In this document: piece after piece, positions 57,789-64,000 of the stretch
How the letters are laid out: every line of letters starts with the position of its first letter
Numbering within the stretch: the stretch's first letter is position 1
Assembly: GCF_023516615.1 (NCBI RefSeq)
Contig: NZ_JAMGBF010000067.1
Location: 1 to 64,000 of the forward strand
Source of the DNA: Streptomyces panaciradicis
GTDB lineage: Bacteria > Actinomycetota > Actinomycetes > Streptomycetales > Streptomycetaceae
Reading direction: 5' to 3'
Length of the DNA: 64,000 nucleotides
Translations under genes and position numbers: made by a program
Notes under the pieces: generated by a model
Databases searched by the model: none
The model's input: the letters and a program-made list of their open reading frames with translations, nothing else
What the model was told of the DNA's origin: nothing

Positions 57789-59387
57789 TCACATCCGGAA
57801 GACGCCGAAGCCGCCGCGGGCGCCCTCGTACGGTGCCGTGTGGACGGCCGACAGGCACAGGCCGAGGACGGTGCGGGTGTCGCGCGGGTCGATGACGCCG
57901 TCGTCGTACAGCCGCCCGGACAGGAACATGGGCAGCGACTCGGACTCGATCTGCTGCTCGACCATGGCGCGCAGGGCGGCGTCCGCGTCGTCGTCGTAGG
58001 GCTGTCCCTTCGCGGCGGCCGACTGGCGGGCGACGATGGACAGGACGCCGGCGAGCTGCTGCGGGCCCATCACGGCGGACTTGGCGCTGGGCCAGGCGAA
58101 CAGGAAGCGGGGGTCGTAGGCGCGCCCGCACATGCCGTAGTGCCCGGCGCCGTAGGAGGCGCCCATGAGGACCGACAGGTGCGGCACCCTCGAGTTGGAG
58201 ACCGCGTTGATCATCATGGCGCCGTGCTTGATGATGCCGCCCTGCTCGTACTCCTTGCCGACCATGTAGCCGGTGGTGTTGTGCAGGAACAGCAGGGGGA
58301 TGTCGCGCTGGTTGGCGAGCTGGATGAACTGGGCGGCCTTCTGCGACTCCTCGCTGAACAGCACGCCCTGGGCGTTGGCGAGGACGCCGACGGGATAGCC
58401 GTGCAGGGTGGCCCAGCCGGTGGCCAGGCTGGTGCCGTACAGCGGCTTGAACTCGTCGAAGTCGGAGGCGTCGACGATCCGGGCGATCACCTCGCGCGGG
58501 TCGAAGGGGACCTTGAGGTCGCCGGGGACGATGCCGAGCAGTTCGTCGGCGGCGTACTTCGGGGGCTCGGCCGGGCCCGGATCGCCGTACGCCTTGCGGT
58601 GGTTGAGGCGGGCCACCACGCGCCGGGCCTGGCGCAGGGCGTCCTGCTCGTCGACGGCGAAGTAGTCCGCGAGCCCGGACACGCGCGCGTGCATCTCGGC
58701 GCCGCCGAGCGACTCGTCGTCGCTCTCCTCGCCGGTCGCCATCTTCACCAGCGGCGGTCCGCCGAGGAAGACCTTGGCGCGCTCCTTGACCATGATCACG
58801 TGGTCGGACATGCCGGGGATGTAGGCGCCGCCCGCGGTGGAGTTGCCGAAGACGACGGCGACGGTGGGGATGCCGGCGGCCGACAGCCGGGTCAGGTCGC
58901 GGAAGATCGCGCCGCCCGGGATGAAGATCTCCTTCTGGGAGGGCAGGTCGGCGCCGCCGGACTCCACCAGGCTGATGCAGGGCAGCCGGTTGGCGAGCGC
59001 GATGTCGTTGGCCCGCAGCGCCTTCTTCAGCGACCAGGGGTTGCTGGCGCCGCCGCGCACGGTCGGGTCGTTGGCGGTGATCAGGCACTCGACGCCCTCG
59101 ACGACGCCGATGCCGGTGACGAGCGAGGCGCCCACCGTGTACTCGCTGCCCCAGGCCGCGAGCGGGGAGAGCTCCAGGAACGGGGTGTCGGGGTCGAGGA
59201 GCAGTTCGATGCGTTCGCGGGCGAGCAGCTTGCCGCGCCCGCGGTGCCGGGCGACGTACTTCTCGCCGCCGCCCGCGAGCGCCTTGGCGTGCTCGGCGTC
59301 GAGGTCGGCGAGCTTGGCGAGCATGGCCTCGCGGTTCGCCCGGTAGTCGGGACCGGCGGTGTCCAGGCCGGAGTTGATCACCGTCAC
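57789..59387 (-). CDS. Acyl-CoA carboxylase carboxyltransferase subunit
   Basis: 532 residues, beta chain of biotin-dependent acyl-CoA carboxylases. RGKLLARERIELLLD, ANDPTVRGGASNPWSLKK, LVESGGADLPSQKEIF, GNSTAGGAYIPGMSDHVIMV (oxyanion holes), and in the second half LHNTTGYMVGKEYEQGGIIKHGAMMINAVSNS, MGASYGAGHYGMCGRAYDPRF. The latter pattern is typical of methylcrotonyl/geranyl-CoA carboxylase rather than propionyl-CoA carboxylase. GTG 59387 overlaps the AtuA-like stop (GTGA). Confidence 0.92.
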   Translation of the reverse strand: MTVINSGLDTAGPDYRANREAMLAKLADLDAEHAKALAGGGEKYVARHRGRGKLLARERIELLLDPDTPFLELSPLAAWGSEYTVGASLVTGIGVVEGVECLITANDPTVRGGASNPWSLKKALRANDIALANRLPCISLVESGGADLPSQKEIFIPGGAIFRDLTRLSAAGIPTVAVVFGNSTAGGAYIPGMSDHVIMVKERAKVFLGGPPLVKMATGEESDDESLGGAEMHARVSGLADYFAVDEQDALRQARRVVARLNHRKAYGDPGPAEPPKYAADELLGIVPGDLKVPFDPREVIARIVDASDFDEFKPLYGTSLATGWATLHGYPVGVLANAQGVLFSEESQKAAQFIQLANQRDIPLLFLHNTTGYMVGKEYEQGGIIKHGAMMINAVSNSRVPHLSVLMGASYGAGHYGMCGRAYDPRFLFAWPSAKSAVMGPQQLAGVLSIVARQSAAAKGQPYDDDADAALRAMVEQQIESESLPMFLSGRLYDDGVIDPRDTRTVLGLCLSAVHTAPYEGARGGFGVFRM

Positions 59388-61054
59388 AGCAGGTCCTCCG
59401 GGATGTCCAGGTGGCGGGAGCGCAGCCATTCGCCGAGGGCCTTGGCCTGCGGGTCGAAGCGGTGCTGGGAGGCGACGCCGGCGCCGAGGATGCCCTCGAC
59501 GACGAAGTTCAGGGCGCGCAGGTTCGGCAGGACGTGCCGGGTGACGGGCAGGTCCCGGCTCTCGGGGAGCAGGTCGCGGAAGCGGTCCGCCGTCAGCTCG
59601 TGGGCGAGCCAGCGCCAGGCGGCCTCCGAGCGCGCCCACACCCCCACGTTGGCGTTGCCGCCCTTGTCCCCGCTGCGGGCGCCCGCGACGAGCCCCAGGG
59701 GAGCGCGGCGCACGGGCCCGGCGGGAAGCGGCTCGGGCGGCGCGGGCTCGGGCAGGTCGTCGAGTACGAGGGTGTCGTGGGCCGGCGGCACGGCCACCCG
59801 GCGCCCGTCGTGCAGGACGGCCGCATGGGCGACGGTGTCCTGGGGGACGTAGGCGTCCTCGAAGACCCCGAAGGGCATGCCCTTTCCGGGCGGGGCGAGG
59901 ACGTGGAAGCCGGGGTAGCTGGCCAGCGCCAGCTCGATGGCCGCGGCGGTCAGCGCCCGTCCGACCTGCCGTTCGTCCGGGTCGCGCACGACGAGCCGCA
60001 GCAGGGCGCTCGCCGTCTCCTCGGTGGACGCGTCGGGCCGGTCGGTGCGGGCCAGCTCCCAGCGGACGTCGGCGACCTTGCCGAGCGCGGGTGCCATCTG
60101 CTCGCGCACCAGGGCGGCCTTGGCCTCGATGTCGAGGCCGGTGAGGACGAAGGCGACCTCGTTGCGGAAGCCGCCGAGGCGGTTCAGGCCGACCTTGAGG
60201 TCGGGGGGCGGGGCCTCGCCGCGCACGCCCTCGATCCGGACGCGGTCGGGGCCGTCCTGGGTGAGGCGGACGGTGTCGAGGCGGGCGGTGACGTCGGGCC
60301 CGGCGTAGCGGGCGCCCGCCGTCTCGTACAGCAGTTGCGCGGTCACCGTGCCGACGTCGACGAGGCCGCCGGTGCCGGGGTGCTTGGTGATGACGCAGCT
60401 GCCGTCCTCGTGCAGCTCGGCGAGCGGGAAGCCGGGCCGGCGGACGTCGCCCTCCTGGAAGAAGGCGTAGTTGCCGCCGGTGGCCTGGGTGCCGCACTCC
60501 AGCACGTGCCCGGCGACGACGGCGCCCGCGAGCCGGTCGTGGTCGCCGGGCCCCCAGCCGAAGTGGGCGGCGGCGGGCCCGGTGACCAGCGCCGCGTCCG
60601 TCACCCGGCCGGTGACGACGACGTCCGCGCCGGCCCGCAGGCACGCGGCGATGCCGAACCCGCCGAGGTAGGCGTGGGCGGCGAGGCTGTCCGGATGCAG
60701 GGCTTTGAGATCGTCGCCCTCGACGTGGGCGACGCGCACGGGGATGCCGAGCCGGTCGGCCAGTTCCCGTACGGCGTCGGCGAGCCCGGCCGGGTTGAGG
60801 CCGCCGGCGTTGGCGACGATCCGGACGCCGCGCTCGTGGGCGAGGCCGAGGCACTCCTCCAGCTGGCGCAGGAAGGTCCGGGCGTACCCGGCGGCGGGGT
60901 CCTTCAGGCGGTCCCGCGCCAGGATGAGCATGGTCAGCTCGGCGAGGTAGTCACCGGTGAGGACGTCCAGCTCGCCGCCGGTGAGCATCTCCCGCACGGC
61001 GTCGAAGCGGTCGCCGTAGAAGCCGGACGCGTTGCCGACGCGCAGCACCGTCAC
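59384..61054 (-). CDS. AtuA-like acyclic terpene utilisation family protein
   Basis: 556 residues of the DUF1446/AtuA family. NASGFYGDRFDAVREMLTG, LDVLTGDYLAELTMLIL, VRIVANAGGLNPAGLADAV, VVVTGRVTDAALVTGPAAAHFGW, and ARSGDKGGNANVGVWAR; the family's C-terminal small domain (PF23544-like) is included. The function is unsettled; it is always linked to branched/terpenoid acyl-CoA carboxylases. GTG at 61054 overlaps the upstream stop. Confidence 0.9.
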   Translation of the reverse strand: MTVLRVGNASGFYGDRFDAVREMLTGGELDVLTGDYLAELTMLILARDRLKDPAAGYARTFLRQLEECLGLAHERGVRIVANAGGLNPAGLADAVRELADRLGIPVRVAHVEGDDLKALHPDSLAAHAYLGGFGIAACLRAGADVVVTGRVTDAALVTGPAAAHFGWGPGDHDRLAGAVVAGHVLECGTQATGGNYAFFQEGDVRRPGFPLAELHEDGSCVITKHPGTGGLVDVGTVTAQLLYETAGARYAGPDVTARLDTVRLTQDGPDRVRIEGVRGEAPPPDLKVGLNRLGGFRNEVAFVLTGLDIEAKAALVREQMAPALGKVADVRWELARTDRPDASTEETASALLRLVVRDPDERQVGRALTAAAIELALASYPGFHVLAPPGKGMPFGVFEDAYVPQDTVAHAAVLHDGRRVAVPPAHDTLVLDDLPEPAPPEPLPAGPVRRAPLGLVAGARSGDKGGNANVGVWARSEAAWRWLAHELTADRFRDLLPESRDLPVTRHVLPNLRALNFVVEGILGAGVASQHRFDPQAKALGEWLRSRHLDIPEDLL

Positions 61055-61845
61055 GGGGTGTCCCCCTTCGCCTGGCGGCCCTTGCCGGGCGGGCCCGCGA
61101 AGGCCTGCGCGATGTCCAGCCAGCGGTCGGCGTCGGGGCCGGCGGCGCGCAGGCCGAGGTCGGAGCGGTGGGCCCGCTGGGTGACCAGGAGGCAGAAGTC
61201 GAGGGCGGGGCCGGTGACGCGGTCGGCGGCGTCCTCGGGACCGTAGGTCCACAACTCGCCGGAGGGGGCGGTCAGCTCGACGCGGAACTCCTCGAACGGC
61301 ACGGACATGCCGTGCACGCCGAAGGCGAAGTCGCGGGTGCGGACGCCGAGGCGGGCGATGTGGCGGAGCCGGTCGGTGGGGGTGCGCTCGACGCCGAGGG
61401 CTTCGGCGACGTCCATGCCGTGGGCCCAGGTCTCCATGAGGCGGGCGGTGGCCATCGAGGCGGTGGACATCGGCGGCCCGTACCAGGGGAAGCGGGCGCC
61501 CTCGGGCGCGGCGCGCAGGGCCTTCTCCAGCGCCTCGCGTCCGGCCCGCCAGTCGGCGAGCAGTCGCTCGGGCGGCTTGCGCGCGCCGTCCTCCGCGCCC
61601 TCGTCCACGAAGTCCCCCGGCGCGGCCAGGGCCTTCTCGACCTCGCGGGAGAAGGCGTCGTGGTCGGTCACGGCCAGCACAGAGGAGTGGTCGGTCCAGG
61701 CGAGGTGTGCGATCTGATGAGCGACGGTCCAGCCGGGGGCGGGGGTCGCGAGGGCCCACTGCTCGGGGCTCAACTCGGCCACGATCAGGTCGAGTTCCTC
61801 GCTCTCCGCACGCAGGGCGTCGATGACGGGCGTCGGGTCAGCCAT
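61051..61845 (-). CDS. TIGR03084-type DinB-fold (mycothiol/metal-binding) protein
   Basis: 264 residues. DinB/maleylpyruvate isomerase N-terminal fold: EELDLIVAELSPEQWALATPAPGWTVAHQIAHLAWTD (first His), GPPMSTASMATARLMETWAHGMDVAEALG (H-x3-D metal motif), and a C-terminal sterol-carrier-like part. Metal-dependent, often mycothiol-linked transferase/isomerase family of actinobacteria. ATG at 61845 is the operon's first start; no ribosome site, and the palindrome 61877-61890 lies 32 nt upstream, so a short or leaderless transcript is likely. Confidence 0.85.
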   Translation of the reverse strand: MADPTPVIDALRAESEELDLIVAELSPEQWALATPAPGWTVAHQIAHLAWTDHSSVLAVTDHDAFSREVEKALAAPGDFVDEGAEDGARKPPERLLADWRAGREALEKALRAAPEGARFPWYGPPMSTASMATARLMETWAHGMDVAEALGVERTPTDRLRHIARLGVRTRDFAFGVHGMSVPFEEFRVELTAPSGELWTYGPEDAADRVTGPALDFCLLVTQRAHRSDLGLRAAGPDADRWLDIAQAFAGPPGKGRQAKGDTP

Positions 61846-61876
61846 GGGTCGAGCATGGCACCGCCCCAAGAAACAA

Positions 61877-61890
61877 GCAAGCATGCTTGC
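61877..61890. promoter_or_regulatory. Perfect palindrome at the 5' end of the atu-like operon
   Basis: GCAAGCATGCTTGC, 14 bp fully symmetric, in AAACAAGCAAGCATGCTTGC, unusually A+T-richer than its surroundings. The form resembles TetR-family operators of acyl-CoA pathways. 31 nt upstream of the first ATG. Confidence 0.7.
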
Positions 61891-62046
61891 ATTAATTTGC
61901 ACGCCGGGTGCCCTCGGCACCCTGCGGGTGGGCGTCGGGCTTCGGGGGTCGCCGGGAGTCGGGGGCCGCCTACGGCGTCAGGAGCCGAAGGTCACCGCCG
62001 GGACATCAGGCCCCGGTACCGGGCCCAGGCGGCCGGCGTCAGGGGG

Positions 62047-62982
62047 TCAGGCTTCTGGGGCCGTTGCCGGGAGCTTTGCTTTGCCTCGGCCTATCTGGGT
62101 TCTGACCGCTCCCATGCTTGCCGCGATGACCAGGGCGATCGCCGCGACCTGGACGGCGGACAGGGTCTGGCCGAGGACGAGGAAGCCGGCCGAGGCCGCG
62201 AGGGCCGGTTCCAGGCTCATCAGGATGGCGAAGGTGGAGGCGGGCAGCCGGCGCAGGGCGAGCAGTTCCAGGGTGTAGGGCAGCACCGACGACATCAGGG
62301 CGACGGCCGCGCCCAGCCCGATGGTCACCGGGTCGGTCAGCTTGGACCCGGACTCGGCGATGCCCAGCGGGAGGACGAGCAGCGCGCCCACCGCCATGGC
62401 CAGCGCCAGCCCGTCGGCCTGCGGGAACCGCTGCCCGGTGCGCGCGCTGAAGACGATGTACGTCGCCCACATGGCGCCCGCGCCGAGCGCGAAGGCCACG
62501 CCGACGAGGTCGAGGTCGCCGAAGCCCCCGCCGCCGAGGAGGAAGACGCCGGCGAGGGCGAGGGCGGCCCACAGGGCGTTGAGCGCCCGGCGGGAGGCCA
62601 GCACCGACAGGGCCAGCGGCCCGAGGACCTCCAGGGTGACCGCGGCGCCCAGCGGGATGCGGACGAGGGCCTGGTAGAACAGGCCGTTCATCGCGCCGAG
62701 GGTGACGCCGAAGACGATCACCGTGCCCCAGTCGGCGCGGGAGTGGCCGCGCAGCCGGGGCCGGCAGAACACCAGCAGCACGACGGCCGCCGCGAGCAGC
62801 CGCAGCGTGACGACGCCCAGCGCGCCGGCCCGCGGCATCAGGTTCACCGCGACCGCGGCACCGAACTGCACGGAGACACCGCCCGCCAGCACCAGGCCGA
62901 CCGGGCCGAGGGAGCCGCCGGGGCGCGGCGGACCGCCGACGGCCTGCGACGCGGCGGGAGTGGTCGTGCTGGAGCTGGTCAC
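62047..62982 (-). CDS. EamA/DMT-superfamily transporter (RhtA-like)
   Basis: 311 residues with ten hydrophobic segments in two EamA halves (LVLAGGVSVQFGAAVAVNL, VTLRLLAAAVVLLVFC, FGVTLGAMNGLFYQALVRIPLGAAVTLEVLGPLALSVL; then LVGVAFALGAGAMWATYIV, LAMAVGALLVLPLGI, VPYT-like LPYTLELLALRRLPASTFAILMSLEPALAASAGFLVLGQ). Exporter of amino acids or similar metabolites. GTG 62982. 200 nt from the atu-like operon promoter, in the same direction, so likely a separate unit. Confidence 0.88.
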   Translation of the reverse strand: MTSSSTTTPAASQAVGGPPRPGGSLGPVGLVLAGGVSVQFGAAVAVNLMPRAGALGVVTLRLLAAAVVLLVFCRPRLRGHSRADWGTVIVFGVTLGAMNGLFYQALVRIPLGAAVTLEVLGPLALSVLASRRALNALWAALALAGVFLLGGGGFGDLDLVGVAFALGAGAMWATYIVFSARTGQRFPQADGLALAMAVGALLVLPLGIAESGSKLTDPVTIGLGAAVALMSSVLPYTLELLALRRLPASTFAILMSLEPALAASAGFLVLGQTLSAVQVAAIALVIAASMGAVRTQIGRGKAKLPATAPEA

Positions 62983-63133
62983 GGGCTGTCCAGGGTGCTC
63001 GGCTCGGGTTTCGTTCAGCGTGATGTACTGCCGAGTCCAGGCTAATAGCCTTTGTCAGGCCCGTAAACCCGGTATGGGACTGTCCCGCACTGTGGAATCC
63101 GTGGACCTTGTCGACCCCCTCGCCTCGTGGGCC

Positions 63134-64000
63134 TCAGATGCCGGGCCAGGGTTCCTCCTCGCGGAAGAGGGGGCGCCCGTCATCGAGGGTCACGGGGACC
63201 GCGCCGGGGGCGTAGGGGTCGTGGGCGGCCTGCGCGTAGGGGTAGTACGCCGGCTCCTGCCAGGTGCCGTACGGCTCGTACACGTAGACCGTCTGCGCCT
63301 GCTCCGGGGCCGGCTGCTGTTCCACGAACAGGGGCATGCGCAGTTCGCCGGTGTCGGTGACCGCGTTGTTCTGGGAGCGGTGCAGCCGGGCGTACGCGCC
63401 GCCCCGCGCGAGCAGGTCCTCGTGCCGGCCGGTCTCGACGATCCGGCCCCGGTCGACGACCAGGATGCGGTCGGCGTCGGGGGCGAGGTTGAGGTCGTGG
63501 GTGATCATGATGGTCGTACGGCCCGCCATCAGGCGGCGCAGCGGCTTGACGACCCGGCGGGCGGCCATGGCGTCGAGGCCGGTCGTGGGCTCGTCCAGGA
63601 CCAGGACCGGGGAGTCGCGCAGGATCGCCCGCGCGATGGCGAGGCGCTGGAGCTGCCCGCCGGACAGCCGGGCCGAGTGGGGGTCGACCCGGGTGTCGTA
63701 GCCGTCGGGGAGCCGGACGACGAAGTCGTGCGCGTCCGCCGCCCGCGCGGCCTCCTCGATGGCGTGGTCACTGGCGCCGGGGCGGCCGCAGGCGATGTTG
63801 GCGCGGACGGTGTCGTGCAGGACGAGCGTCTCCTGCGGCAGGAGTGTGACGTACTCGCGCAGCCGGGCCAGCGGCAGGTCCCGGACCGGTGTGCCGTCCA
63901 GGAGTACGTCGCCGGCGTCCGGGTCGTAGAAGCGGAGCAGGAGTTTGGAGACCGTGGACTTGCCGGCGCCGCTCGGGCCGGTGACGATCACCAGCTCGCC
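63134..64000 (-). CDS. ABC transporter ATP-binding/permease, ATPase end (truncated by the window)
   Basis: 289 codons read from the right edge. Walker A TGPSGAGKSTV, Q-loop LLPQETLVLHDTVRANIACG, signature RLSGGQLQRLAIARAIL, Walker B VLVLDEPTTGLD, and switch His MITHDLNLA. The layout (LLRFYDPDAGDVLLDGTPV) matches the fused MsbA-type exporters, so the membrane domain should lie beyond 64000. An unusual 75-residue tail after the ATPase is rich in Tyr, Pro, Gln and Glu (YVYEPYGTWQEPAYYPYAQ). Confidence 0.9.
   Translation of the reverse strand, partial: GELVIVTGPSGAGKSTVSKLLLRFYDPDAGDVLLDGTPVRDLPLARLREYVTLLPQETLVLHDTVRANIACGRPGASDHAIEEAARAADAHDFVVRLPDGYDTRVDPHSARLSGGQLQRLAIARAILRDSPVLVLDEPTTGLDAMAARRVVKPLRRLMAGRTTIMITHDLNLAPDADRILVVDRGRIVETGRHEDLLARGGAYARLHRSQNNAVTDTGELRMPLFVEQQPAPEQAQTVYVYEPYGTWQEPAYYPYAQAAHDPYAPGAVPVTLDDGRPLFREEEPWPGI

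Noticed and set aside
1..64000. tRNA genes, CRISPR arrays, insertion sequences, prophage
   Set aside because: No T-loop plus acceptor-stem pattern, no regularly spaced direct repeats, no transposase or phage protein motifs were recognised on reading the sequence.

Overview
The window is high-G+C DNA with codon usage and operon architecture typical of a Streptomyces chromosome. Start codons are often GTG, neighbouring genes are frequently coupled by ATGA/GTGA overlaps, and several genes look leaderless. Family content (a DmdR1-type iron repressor, PAS and STAS regulators, Tat-exported oxidases, a Streptomyces-type intergenic repeat) fits the same genus, and gene content and order resemble, from memory, the SCO4380-SCO4440 part of S. 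coelicolor. No tRNA, rRNA, CRISPR array, insertion sequence or prophage was seen. The layout looks like core or conserved accessory chromosome rather than a mobile island.

Left part (1-31 kb). A truncated Ser/Thr kinase is followed by a glyoxalase-fold protein, a TetR regulator and a small secreted protein. From about 3 to 29 kb lie several short operons of acyl-CoA catabolism: acyl-CoA dehydrogenases, a thiolase-like lipid-transfer protein with a distant Zn-ribbon/OB-fold partner, ADP-forming acyl-CoA synthetase, enoyl-CoA hydratases, SDR, zinc alcohol dehydrogenase, amidohydrolase, cyclase, AMP-forming ligase, flavin reductase and deazaflavin oxidoreductase. Tat-exported tannase-like and amine-oxidase genes, acetyltransferases, an MFS carrier and a GlxA regulator are interspersed. 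Six acyl-CoA promoter regions share a 17-bp palindrome, consensus TCTGACGnnnCGTCAGA, placed just upstream of the start codons. I read this as an unassigned catabolic regulon, and it is the strongest novel signal here.

Middle part (31-51 kb). Signalling and housekeeping genes: an EF-hand protein, a STAS anti-anti-sigma factor, a sigma factor coupled to a zinc-finger/maleylpyruvate-isomerase-like protein, formyltetrahydrofolate deformylase (purU), a substrate-binding lipoprotein, a disordered one-TM protein with repeated ATQ motifs, a TPR regulator, a prim-pol protein, an ABC exporter pair, a serine-less alpha/beta hydrolase, the DtxR-family regulator dmdR1 with a possible antiparallel adm-like frame, a SIS protein, a PAS/GAF protein, a RidA-GNAT fusion, a citrate synthase and pdxH.

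Right part (51-64 kb). A 10-kb leftward operon carries, in transcription order, a DinB-fold protein, an AtuA-like protein, carboxyltransferase and biotin carboxylase subunits, an acyl-CoA dehydrogenase, an acyl-CoA ligase, an enoyl-CoA hydratase and a TetR regulator. This is nearly the gene set of the Pseudomonas acyclic-terpene (atu) pathway. A perfect 14-bp palindrome lies at its 5' end. An EamA exporter and a truncated ABC transporter close the window.

A Streptomyces-type intergenic repeat occurs four times (22.6, 26.7, 34.1, 55.9 kb). One copy lies in frame inside an acyl-CoA dehydrogenase gene, one overlaps the stop codon of the biotin carboxylase gene, and one is a head-to-head pair with a 28-bp perfect stem between convergent genes.
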